A stretch of DNA of 55,040 nucleotides, taken from a virus. Of this stretch, positions 1-10,100 are shown piece by piece (position 1 is the first letter of the stretch; the number at the start of each line of letters is the position of its first letter). The translations under genes were made by a program, and so were the position numbers. The stretch is taken from the IMG/VR virus record IMGVR_UViG_3300030116_000815, positions 1 to 55,040 of that record. The stretch is one strand, 5' to 3'. Under the pieces are notes generated by a model, which saw only the letters and a list, made by a program, of their open reading frames with translations, was not told where the DNA came from and did not search any database.

Positions 1-2702
1 CTGTTAGTCAAGGAGTTACTGTTCAAGATAGAGGAACAGGAGTGGGTGAAATGGGTAATTTTGGTCCGGGAAGTTTTCCGGGTAACCCTAGTAGGTATGT
101 ACAACCCGGTCCACCAAGAAGACAACCACCATCTCCACCATCTGGACCACCAGCAGGTTCATCATCTTCTGCTGTTACAGATAAAGGAAGACTTGATGAT
201 AATAGACAAGCAAGAGTAGAAGATACTGGACTAAGAGCAGAAGAATTAGCTAGAGGTAATTTAGATTTAGGTGCTGATACTCAAATACCTACTCCTCGTT
301 CAATAGGTAGAAGAGGAACTGAATTAAATGTAGATAGCCCTCGTTATCAAATGCAAGGAGAGTATGGAGTAGGAAGTCAAGATGTAGATGCTATTAGAGA
401 AGATGTTACTACACAAACAGCAAGACAAGCAAATTTAAGACAAGACCCTACAACTGTAAGAGCTGGTATAGAAAGAGTTAGAGATGATGGACCTAGACTT
501 ACTGCAGCACAAAGAGAGGCTAGAGGTGTTAGACCTTTACCTGACCAAACTTTAACAGATGTAAGAGACTTTGGAAACATAGATGCAATAGAAGCAGAAG
601 TAGGAAAAGCTAAAGATATTAATGGTGTTATTTCTGCAGGTGGTTTTGTACCATCAGTTATTGGAGCAGGTGCACAAGTAGAAGCTACTAGAGGTGCTGA
701 ACTTAGAACTCGTAATGCTATTGTAGATTCAAATGCAGTAGGTAGAGAAGCATCACAAATCATAGGAACTTTAGGATATGAAGCAGCAAAACAAAGACAA
801 ATAACTGGTCAAGCTGCTACAGGTGCTGCAGCAACAATGATTGCTCAAACAGCATTAATACCAGAAGATATTGCTGCTGCTATTGTAGAAGACCCTGCAA
901 CTGTAGAAGCTCAAGTAGATACTAATCCTGTAGAAGTAAACGCTGCGATTGCTGCTTTACCTTCCGAAGCTTTAGTATCTTCACAAATGGAATCATTACT
1001 AGGTGGTATGGAAGATGGACAAATTCCAACATGGGCTAGACCAGCAGTAGATTCTGTAAATGCAAACATGGCAAGAAGAGGACTTACTGCTTCAACAGTA
1101 GGAAGAGATGCTTTGTTTAATGCTATTATTCAAAGTTCTTTACCTTTAGCTCAACAAAATGCACAGGCTTTACAACAAAGAGCAGCACAAAATTTAAACA
1201 ACGAACAAACAGCAAACTTACAACAAGCTAAACAAGAACAGCAATTAAGAATGGCTAATCTTGCTAATAGGCAAACTGCTGAAAGTCAGACTGCACAATA
1301 TGCTCAACAAATGAGTGTAATGCAAAGTCAGTTTAATCAACAAGCTGTAATGACTACTGCACAACAACAACAGCAAACTGCAATGGCTAACTTGCAAAAT
1401 CAACAACAAGCTGCTGTTATTAATGTACAGAATCAACAAGCAATAAATTCTCAAAACTTAGGTAATGAGCAACAACTTAATTTAGCTGAATTACAAATAG
1501 AAGCTTCACAAGAAGGAGCAAACCAAACTGCAGAGAATCAAAGAAGATTAGTTGAAATGCAAACTGCTGCAGATTTCATGAGTAAGAATGCAGCGTTTAA
1601 ACAAGACATGGATAAAGCTAATTTATCTGCTGAACAACAAATTAGATTAGCAAATTTATCAGCACAAAATCAGGCTAGTTCTGAATCTTTGACTGCACAA
1701 CAACAAGCAGAGTTAGCAAACTTAAATAAAAGATTACAAACTAATTTAAACAATGCACAACTTGCACAGTCTTTAGGATTAGCTCAACTTAATGTAGACC
1801 AACAAAGAGCAATGACAAATGCTCAAATACAGTCTGGTATGGATATGGCTAACTTTAATGCAGACCAGCAAAGAGAATTAGCTAATAGTAAATTTATGCA
1901 GAGTGTTACTTTAGAAAACATGAATGCAGAACAACAGGCTATCATGCAAGAAGCAACAGCATTAGCTCAATTAGATGTAGCTAATTTAGGTGTTAGAGAA
2001 AGACTTAGAGTAGAAAATGCTAAGAACTTTTTATCATATGATATGGCTAACTTGACTAATGAACAACAAGCTAGAGTTATGAAAGCACAACAAGAACAAC
2101 AAAGATTGTTATCAGACCAAGCTGCCTTTAATGCTGCTGAACAATTTAATGCTACAAATGAAAATCAAGTTAATCAGTTTATGACACAACTTGCTGCACA
2201 AATGGAACAGTATAATGCATCTGCAGTTAATAACATGAAACAATTTAATAGTCAAGCATTAAATGCTGCAGAAGCTAGAAGAGCTGGTAATACATTACAG
2301 GCTGATAGTTTAACTGCACAAATGGCTTTAGATGCAGAAAAGTTTAGTTCACAACAATTATCTGCCAGAGACCAGTTTAATGCACAACAGGCTACAGTTA
2401 TTGCACAATCAAATGTAGATTGGAGGCGTAAAGCTAATACTGCTGATACTGCTGCTTTTAATGCAGTTAATCAACAGAATGCACAGAATGCTTTTAATCT
2501 TACAGCATCTGCTAATAACTTCTTATGGCAAGAACTTAGAGATGAGGCTGACTTTGCTTTCAAAAGATATGATAATGACCAGCAAAGAAAGACATCATTA
2601 CTTGTTGCTGCTTTAGGAAACGAGCAGGGTGTAAATGAAAAAGGTAAATGGGATGACAACATAACTGCATTGTATAATGTATTTAGTGGATTTTTAGATT
2701 AG
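1..2702 (+). CDS. Internal virion / tail-associated protein, Q-N-A-rich repeats (3' part; gene begins at 54736)
   Basis: The reading frame is open from the first base and is the continuation of the ORF starting at 54736 across the circular junction; the ATG at 42 is internal, and the joined protein is about 968 residues. The N-terminal part is Pro/Gly-rich and disordered. From about residue 340 (counted from the ATG at 42) to 800 it is a long run of Ala/Gln/Asn-rich units of roughly 13-16 residues with recurring patterns such as LNAEQQ, ANLN and NAQQ, likely a long helical or coiled-coil rod. No enzyme motif is visible. It heads the block of four large proteins that precede the lysis genes, the place where T7-like phages encode ejected internal virion proteins, so a structural/ejection role is inferred from position and length. 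Confidence 0.75.
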   Translation, partial: VSQGVTVQDRGTGVGEMGNFGPGSFPGNPSRYVQPGPPRRQPPSPPSGPPAGSSSSAVTDKGRLDDNRQARVEDTGLRAEELARGNLDLGADTQIPTPRSIGRRGTELNVDSPRYQMQGEYGVGSQDVDAIREDVTTQTARQANLRQDPTTVRAGIERVRDDGPRLTAAQREARGVRPLPDQTLTDVRDFGNIDAIEAEVGKAKDINGVISAGGFVPSVIGAGAQVEATRGAELRTRNAIVDSNAVGREASQIIGTLGYEAAKQRQITGQAATGAAATMIAQTALIPEDIAAAIVEDPATVEAQVDTNPVEVNAAIAALPSEALVSSQMESLLGGMEDGQIPTWARPAVDSVNANMARRGLTASTVGRDALFNAIIQSSLPLAQQNAQALQQRAAQNLNNEQTANLQQAKQEQQLRMANLANRQTAESQTAQYAQQMSVMQSQFNQQAVMTTAQQQQQTAMANLQNQQQAAVINVQNQQAINSQNLGNEQQLNLAELQIEASQEGANQTAENQRRLVEMQTAADFMSKNAAFKQDMDKANLSAEQQIRLANLSAQNQASSESLTAQQQAELANLNKRLQTNLNNAQLAQSLGLAQLNVDQQRAMTNAQIQSGMDMANFNADQQRELANSKFMQSVTLENMNAEQQAIMQEATALAQLDVANLGVRERLRVENAKNFLSYDMANLTNEQQARVMKAQQEQQRLLSDQAAFNAAEQFNATNENQVNQFMTQLAAQMEQYNASAVNNMKQFNSQALNAAEARRAGNTLQADSLTAQMALDAEKFSSQQLSARDQFNAQQATVIAQSNVDWRRKANTADTAAFNAVNQQNAQNAFNLTASANNFLWQELRDEADFAFKRYDNDQQRKTSLLVAALGNEQGVNEKGKWDDNITALYNVFSGFLD

Positions 2703-2710
2703 GAGAACTT

Positions 2711-3790
2711 ATGAGTGTACTTAAAAAACTTAGAAGAGGAATAAAAAAAATAGGTAAAAAAATAGGAGCACATTTTAAAAAAGTTGGTAAGAAACTTAAA
2801 AGTGGTTTAAAGAAAGTAGCAGGTAAATTTGCTGAACTAGGACCATTGGGAAGTATTGCTTTGTCTTTTGTTATACCTACTGTAGGAGCATGGATTCAAG
2901 GCATGGATGGCACCATTATAGCCAGAGTAGCTGATGGTATTGGTAAGGCTGCAGGTGCTGTAAAAAATGGAGTAGGTAAAGTTTTTAATACTGTAATGGA
3001 TGGTGTAGAAAATGGCATGAATGCTATTGCAGGTAAAGGTATGAATCAAAGAGGATGGGGTAGTTCTTTTAGAGATGGTGTTAGTAAACTAACTGGAGAC
3101 TTTATTGAAGGCTCTACAAAAGGATTAGACTTACCAGCTAAAGAAGGTTTATTTAAAACAGGTGCTGATTTTGATGCAGCTAAAGCATCTGGAGAAATAG
3201 ACTTTAAACAAGCAGAAGCTCGTTATGATAGAAAATTTGATAAAAAAGTAGCTAGGTTAAATAAAAGACAAGCTAGATTAGGACAAGATAAATATAATGC
3301 TGCGATGAAAGATTTAATGGATGCTAAACCAACTGACCAGTCATTATATAAAATAGAACCTAGAAAACCTTTTAGTGAAAGAGATACTTTTAGACAAAAA
3401 CAAGCTATTGGAGAAAGAAGTATTTTTGGTAAGGCATCTCCTGCTACACCAAAAGATGCACTAAGTTTTAAAGAAATGAAAGCACAAGAAAACTTAAAGT
3501 TAAGAGATTACTTGAGAACAAGTAAAGAGTTTGGTATTGCTAAAAGAATTATGCCAGTACAAGCTGCAACAACACAATACTTTAGACAAGAAGAAGCTCA
3601 ACAGGCTGCTTTAGAATATGCAAAAACTGCACAAAGAAAATATTTTTCTAATGTAGCACAACAAACTTTAATTAGACCTGTAAGTCCAAATGTATCTTAC
3701 ATGGATTTCTCAACTGACTTAAGTGATATGGATATGTACAGATTACAAAATTCTTATACAGGTATTTTAGGAGAAGGATTGTATGCGTAG
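2711..3790 (+). CDS. Virion protein with strongly cationic amphipathic N-terminus
   Basis: 359 residues; an RBS-like aggag lies just before the ATG. The first 40 residues hold 14 Lys and 2 Arg spaced as KKxG/KKhG repeats, predicting a cationic amphipathic helix. A hydrophobic stretch (about 45-65, LGSIALSFVIPTVGAW) and a Gly/Ala-rich second amphipathic region to about 110 follow, then a hydrophilic Lys/Asp/Gln-rich remainder. This looks membrane-active and fits a small internal virion protein inserted into the host envelope at DNA ejection (T7 gp14/gp15 role by position only). It overlaps the next gene by 8 bases. No family recognised. Confidence 0.65.
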   Translation: MSVLKKLRRGIKKIGKKIGAHFKKVGKKLKSGLKKVAGKFAELGPLGSIALSFVIPTVGAWIQGMDGTIIARVADGIGKAAGAVKNGVGKVFNTVMDGVENGMNAIAGKGMNQRGWGSSFRDGVSKLTGDFIEGSTKGLDLPAKEGLFKTGADFDAAKASGEIDFKQAEARYDRKFDKKVARLNKRQARLGQDKYNAAMKDLMDAKPTDQSLYKIEPRKPFSERDTFRQKQAIGERSIFGKASPATPKDALSFKEMKAQENLKLRDYLRTSKEFGIAKRIMPVQAATTQYFRQEEAQQAALEYAKTAQRKYFSNVAQQTLIRPVSPNVSYMDFSTDLSDMDMYRLQNSYTGILGEGLYA

Positions 3791-4388
3791 AGAATCAGAT
3801 ATACCACAAGCTTTACAGGAACAATTATTTGAAGGACCAATTCCGGGTCAGTCATTAACTAATGACCCTAACAATCGTTACCCTTGGGAAGGACCACCAC
3901 AGATGACTTCTGTAAAAGAAGCTAGAGAAAAAATATTCTTTTCTTTAACTGAACCAGAAAGATTAGAAAACATACAACAGTTATTGTTAAACAAAGTTCC
4001 TATTAATGCTATTGCAGAAACTTTATTAGTAGGAGCTTTTAGAGATGGTAAGTTTAATCCAGATATGATTATAAATCTAATGGAACCTACAATGATTATG
4101 TTAATGGCTATAGCAGAAAAATCTGGTATTAGACCAATCATAGATGCTGATGATGAAGATTATGGAGATGAAGAAGATTATATGATGCCTCCAGAAAATC
4201 CAATCATGGCTAACGATGACACAAGAAGAGTATTAGAAAGAAGAAAAAAATTAACACCACCAACATTAAATAAAGCTGCTGTTGGTAGAAACATAGAAAA
4301 AGAATTAGATAAATTAGATGTTAAAAAAGTTCAAGAAAGTATATTACAAAAACCAAAACCAACAGATAGTTTATTAAGTAGAGGATAG
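3783..4388 (+). CDS. Hypothetical virion-block protein
   Basis: 201 residues, start codon inside the end of the previous gene, suggesting translational coupling. The N-terminus is Pro/Gly/Asn-rich; residues 45-120 are predicted helical with a hydrophobic Met/Ile-rich segment (MIINLMEPTMIMLMAIA); a strongly acidic patch (DADDEDYGDEEDY) follows, and the C-terminus is Lys-rich. No recognised family. It lies between two large virion proteins and is probably a minor structural or internal protein. Confidence 0.55.
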   Translation: MRRESDIPQALQEQLFEGPIPGQSLTNDPNNRYPWEGPPQMTSVKEAREKIFFSLTEPERLENIQQLLLNKVPINAIAETLLVGAFRDGKFNPDMIINLMEPTMIMLMAIAEKSGIRPIIDADDEDYGDEEDYMMPPENPIMANDDTRRVLERRKKLTPPTLNKAAVGRNIEKELDKLDVKKVQESILQKPKPTDSLLSRG

Positions 4389-4392
4389 TAAA

Positions 4393-7194
4393 ATGGCTGA
4401 TGATATAAGCAATTTAATTAGTGGAATGGATGATATGACCCTAGAGGAACTAGGTGGTTCATTATTATCAAGACAAGCTAAACTAAACAGACAAAGAGAA
4501 AAAGAAGCTAGAAAATCTCAAAAGATTCAAAATGCTTTGGCTATTATAGGTATAGGTCAAGCATTAACAAAAGATGCTTTTAAAAGAAGAACTGATGAGT
4601 TAGATGCTATAGAAGCATTTAACAGACCTTTACAAGATTATAAATCAGAATCATCTAGAGTTATTGCTAATACTATAGAGCCTTTACAGAATGTAAATTT
4701 TGAAAGTCAAGATTATCTTAACTATAAAAATGACCCAAACTTAAAAAAATATTTTGCATCAATAGGTATACAAAATCCTACAGAGGGAGATTATAGAGCA
4801 GGGTATCTAAAAGAAAGTGACCAATTAGAATTATTTGCAGCACAGTTTAGAGAGCCTATTGATAAAACTATACAACAACTATGGGGTAAAAATTATGAAA
4901 CTCTAGTTGAAGATAGAGAAGCATATGATTATTTATTTGATAGTGCATCTTTTGATATAGCAAGACATTTCTTAAAAAATACTGCAACAGATGGTAGTTA
5001 TAGACCTGCATATGAAAATTTTCTAGATGAAATGGTATCACTATATACACAAGATGGTGTTGTAGATATGGATAGAGAAGATGTTTTACAAAGAGCTATG
5101 GGTCTAACTCAACCACAGTTAGCACAATTAGAAAGAGCATACTTTGCAAGAAAAGGTAATCAATATAGAAAAGGTATATTTGGTGGATTAGGAGATATAG
5201 GTAGAAAATGGTTTGGCGTATCTGGAAGAAATGGCTCTCCTAATATATTTGAAACAGCAAGTAATGTAGACATGTATGGAAACAGAGCTAAAGCAGATGG
5301 ACTATTTGAAATCAATGTACCATCACTAATTAGACAATCAACTAAAAACAATATTGCTGAACTTAAAAAAGGTAATGAATCTGAATTACCTATTGGTCCA
5401 GACACTAATGCTAGAATAGCTTATGAAGCAGATGCAGACTTTATATTATTAGCAGAGGGAGACCCTGCTAGTGGTGTTCCCGGATTAGTAGATGCTGGTG
5501 GTAAAGGAACAGATGGAAGATTTTATCAAGAGTTTTTTGCAAATAAACAATGGAAAGAACAACAACAAAGTTTATTAGCTAACATGGCTATTCCTACATA
5601 TGATGGAAAAAATCAAACTGGCAGAAATTTTGATTTTTTTAGAAGAAGTAGAAAATATATGAACTACACCAAAAATTTAAGTGGTGTTGAAATTAAAGAT
5701 TTTAATGTGCAAACAGGAATACTTGCAAAAGAAATGAGAGATAATCCAGACTTTGCTCGAAGAACTTTTAATGAAATAGCTGGAACTGTTGATGGATGGG
5801 AAGCTAATTCAGATGAAGTAAATGCAATATTTGACCAATATTATAATACTGATGAAGGTATTTTATTTATGGCTCATGCAATGGTAGCTAGAAATGGATT
5901 ATATAGTAGAGGCTTATTTCCAAAAGAAAGATATAGAGCTCCTAGTGATATTGTTGAAACATTTAATGAAGATTATTTTGAACCAGCATTTAATAAGAAT
6001 GGTGGTATATTACCAATAGTTAACGACAATATGATATACATAGATAGGGATGGATTTAAAACTAAAGAAGATTATAATGGTTTAAATCAAACTCAACAGG
6101 CTGCAATATATCATCAAACATTTTTAGGTATATCAGAATCAGATATGGATAATGGTACTAAAATAGAAATGTTAAATACTTTGTTTGAAACAGTTAGTCA
6201 TCCTACTGCAGGTCCTACAAATTTAGCTACATACTTACAAATTTTAGATAATTCAAATGCTAGAGATGTATTGTTTGCTGTAGATGGCGTAGACCCTACA
6301 GAGCCATTAAGTTCATTTATGGGCTATAAAGATATTGGTAAGCAAAATTCTAAAAATATAGAAACAACTATAGCAAAAATAAATCAAGAGTTAGGTAAAG
6401 AATATGGATTTGTACCTGACCCTAATAATCCTTTTAATGTTAGGGAACCCAGAACAAGTCAGTCACAAATAGATGACATGAATGCTAATCCTATATTTAA
6501 AACAGAAGAATTTGCTGGTACAGAATTAGGTGGACCTAACTATCAAAATATTTTAGACTCACAAATAGATAGAATGACTGAGGTCGGAATTATACCTGCA
6601 AATGCTAATATGGATATAGTAGAATATAAACTAAATAGATTAATGCAAACAATAGCATACGCAGAAAGTAAAGTAAACCCAGAAGCTAGAAATCCAGATT
6701 CAGGTGCTCAATCATTATTCCAATTCTTTGATACTTCTGCTAAAACAGCAGTTAATAGATTAAAGAGAGAACTAAGTTCAGATTATGATTTACCCGAAGA
6801 TATAAAAGCTATGATTCAAAGTGGAGATTATAACATATTAGATGCTAATGGTAATACTAGATTAAGTCCTGAAAGTCAAGTTTTATTAGGTTTGTCTAAT
6901 CTTATAGAAGACAGAGCAGTAGACATGGTAACTGCTGAAAGACTTCCAGATGGAACTGGCTCACAATATATGACAGATTACTTAACTTCTGACATAAATT
7001 CACCAGAAGAAAGAGAAGCTATTACAAATCTATATTATAATGTACATCATAAAGCTGAGCTTGGTAAACGACCGGGATTTATAGAAGTTCAAAGAATTAA
7101 ACTTAATTGGACTGATGCTTATAATAAATATTTTAGTCCTTTTACAAGAGAAGATAAACCAAAAATTCCTTTTGGAATGACACTCGGAACTTAA
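4393..7194 (+). CDS. Internal virion protein with lytic transglycosylase-like domain
   Basis: 933 residues. Most of the protein is unrecognised and helical. Near the C-terminus (about 740-800) is a segment reading AYAESKVNPEAR, then NPDSGAQSLFQF and an alpha-helical continuation, which matches the SLT/lysozyme-like transglycosylase signature (catalytic Glu of the E-S motif at about residue 758, followed by the GA-x-x-LFQF box). In T7-like phages a transglycosylase in an ejected internal protein opens the peptidoglycan locally during genome entry. The stop abuts the next ATG at 7195. Domain assignment is by motif, the ejection role by family knowledge and position. Confidence 0.7.
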   Translation: MADDISNLISGMDDMTLEELGGSLLSRQAKLNRQREKEARKSQKIQNALAIIGIGQALTKDAFKRRTDELDAIEAFNRPLQDYKSESSRVIANTIEPLQNVNFESQDYLNYKNDPNLKKYFASIGIQNPTEGDYRAGYLKESDQLELFAAQFREPIDKTIQQLWGKNYETLVEDREAYDYLFDSASFDIARHFLKNTATDGSYRPAYENFLDEMVSLYTQDGVVDMDREDVLQRAMGLTQPQLAQLERAYFARKGNQYRKGIFGGLGDIGRKWFGVSGRNGSPNIFETASNVDMYGNRAKADGLFEINVPSLIRQSTKNNIAELKKGNESELPIGPDTNARIAYEADADFILLAEGDPASGVPGLVDAGGKGTDGRFYQEFFANKQWKEQQQSLLANMAIPTYDGKNQTGRNFDFFRRSRKYMNYTKNLSGVEIKDFNVQTGILAKEMRDNPDFARRTFNEIAGTVDGWEANSDEVNAIFDQYYNTDEGILFMAHAMVARNGLYSRGLFPKERYRAPSDIVETFNEDYFEPAFNKNGGILPIVNDNMIYIDRDGFKTKEDYNGLNQTQQAAIYHQTFLGISESDMDNGTKIEMLNTLFETVSHPTAGPTNLATYLQILDNSNARDVLFAVDGVDPTEPLSSFMGYKDIGKQNSKNIETTIAKINQELGKEYGFVPDPNNPFNVREPRTSQSQIDDMNANPIFKTEEFAGTELGGPNYQNILDSQIDRMTEVGIIPANANMDIVEYKLNRLMQTIAYAESKVNPEARNPDSGAQSLFQFFDTSAKTAVNRLKRELSSDYDLPEDIKAMIQSGDYNILDANGNTRLSPESQVLLGLSNLIEDRAVDMVTAERLPDGTGSQYMTDYLTSDINSPEEREAITNLYYNVHHKAELGKRPGFIEVQRIKLNWTDAYNKYFSPFTREDKPKIPFGMTLGT

Positions 7195-10100
7195 ATGGCA
7201 ACATCAAGACCATTCTATCTTGCATATGAAGAAGCTGTAAGGCGTAGAGATGCAGAAGAAGAAAGAAAGAAAAGAGAGAAAGAGTTAGAAGAGCAAAGAT
7301 TATTAGCTTTAAAACCTCCTTCTGTTGACCCTGTTGAAGAATCTTTGTTTGAGCAATTCAGAGAAAGTGACAGAATGGTCAAGAAAGCTTTAGACCCCTC
7401 ACCTCAAAGAATACCTACAACTAGGTTGACACTTACCCAATTAAAAAATGATAATGAGTTTGCTGATACAGCAGAACGATTCATGGACACTATTGGTCGT
7501 AACGAAAATATATTTGAATATCTAAGAGATGCTAATTTTAGTTTATCTGCTGCTGCACAAAGGTCTTTTGAAATGGGAGACTGGGATGAACAAACAATGC
7601 AAGATTATAATTATCTTAGAACTAGATTTAATAATGCAGAGATAGGCAGTTTTAAAGAAAGACTAGGACAAATAAAAGATATAGGTGGAGATATTTTATT
7701 TGACCCTGTTAATTGGTTAACTTTATTATTTGCTGCACCTACTGGTGGTGGTGCTCTTGGAGCTAGAGCTACTGTTGCAGCAGCACAGGCTAAAGGAACA
7801 GCACGATTAGCACAACAAGGACTTAAAAGATATACTAAAGCTAAGTTTGAAAAAGATGTAGGAAAAGAATCTGCAAAAAGATTTGGACTATTAGGTGCAT
7901 CAGAAGGTTTAGCATGGGCTGGATTGCATGATTACTTTATGCAAGACATAGATGTTAACTTAGGTTTACAAGATGAAATAGATGTAAATAGACTTGCTGT
8001 TTCTAGTACATTAGGTGCTACATTAGGTGGTGCTGTCGGTGCTGGTATTGGTAGATTATCTGTAGGTCCAAGATATGCAAAGATGTTAGAAAAAGAATAT
8101 AAGTTTGCTAGTGAAGCTAATGTTGATGCAACTGTTCCTAAATATAGACAAGGAAGTTTATTTGATGAAGATGAGGTACCTACAACTAAACCTAAAGAAG
8201 GTGAAGTTAAACCTACTCCTAAACCTAAAAAAGAAGAAGAGCCTACTATTAGACAACAAGAAGAAGAAGAGTATAGACAGCAACAACAAGCAGATTCTTT
8301 ATTCTACAACGATTGGATGGATAAAGACAAAATTCCTAATCCTATTAAATGGTTTTCAAAAACTTTTGTAGAAAAACCAACTAAAGTATTTTATGATAGA
8401 TTACAAAAGTTAGGACCTAACGCATCTTATACTTTAATGAATAATCTTAGAAAGTTAAGACAAGATGTAGATAGAGATGCTCTTGGTAAAAAAGGTACTG
8501 GTGTAAAACAAATACAATTAAATAGAGCATATGCAGATGATTTAGATAGAAGTACATTTAATAAATTTACAAATGAAAGTTATGGTGAATATTTTGCAAG
8601 TTTGATTGGTCTTTTTAATACAGGACTAGAACAAGCATTTGGTGTGTTAGGATTAACAGGAGTATTTAGAACTAGAATTGCTACAACAAATAATAATCAA
8701 GTTAGAGACCTTTTACAAAATAAAGATTTGATGCTTGTAAGAGAAAGAGCTATAGATAAAGAAGGTAATTATTATGGCTTTACTGGTAAAGAAACTATCA
8801 TGCAAAGGACAATGAATGAAGATGGTACATATACATTTAATAAAAAAATAAATGTAGGTGATGAAGTTGATGGTATAAAACTAGATGCTGAATTACATTT
8901 TGGTTATAAAAGATTAAGAGGTTTATATGATGAAGTATATGATTTATCAATACAAGAAGGTTTAATAGATTCATCAGTTAGTAAGTTAGGATATTTTCCT
9001 AGGATGTTTAATCATTCAGCAGTACAGAAAAAAAGAGAAATATTACAAGAAAAAATTATTAAGTATGGTCATGCAAATCCTGACAATACTAAAATGAAAT
9101 TAACAGATTATATAGATGAAACTGGTAATCCAATAGAAGTTGCATATTTTAAAGGTGATAAAGGATTAGATTGGAATACATTTACTATATTACGAGAAGG
9201 TGGTTATGATAGTTTTGAAGATATTGCAGCTAGTGTTTACTATCGTAGTCTTACCAATAAACAAAAACAAAGTTTTAATAATCGAGCTGATGTCAAACAA
9301 TTTGTAAAAGACAATGAATTAAGAAAAGGTCAGTCATATAAGTTTCTTATAGATAAGATTGATGAAAAATCAAATCTAACAATAGATTTTAGTAAGCTAA
9401 AGAATTTTAAAAGAAATGATACTATTAGTGCATATGAGTATGCTAGACAAGTTAAAGCAGAAACTATAGTAACAGACATGTTAGAGAAAAGACATATACC
9501 TAATGAGTTAAAAATGTTAGGTAAAAGATATGGAGAAAACGCTGGATTTTTACAGTCAAGAAGATTTGTAAACATACCTGATAGAGAATTAAACGAGTTC
9601 TTAGAAGATGATGTTATGACTATATCTAATCAATACTTTAACAATGCAGCACAAATATTGGCAAGAAGTAGATATTTTGGTAAAAATATTTCTGTACAAG
9701 AAGATACAATATTTAAACCTATACGAGAAGAGTTACAAGAAGCAGGATTAAGTTTGGAAGAGGCTGCAAAAATAACAGATGATTTTAGAAAAGTTGTTAG
9801 AAAAATTACAGGTTTAGATAACAGTCATTTAGATAGTTGGTGGAATAAAACTGCTGCTGGTAGAAACTTAGGAGACTTTTTAAAACTATCACAGCAAATG
9901 GCTCACTTACCATTAGCTACATTATCTAGTATAACAGAGCCTTTGATTCTTTTAACAAGAGATTTTTCTTCTGATACTACTAAAGATATTGGTAGGGCTT
10001 TACTTAGTGAAACTAATAACATGTTTGACAGAATAGGTAAAACAGTATCAAGAGCTAGAGGAAAGGCTACACCAAGACAAAAATTAAGTAGACTTGGCGT

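Noticed and set aside
1-100. T7-type direct terminal repeat
   Set aside because: It lies inside a coding frame that continues across the junction, so an assembly overlap is more likely.
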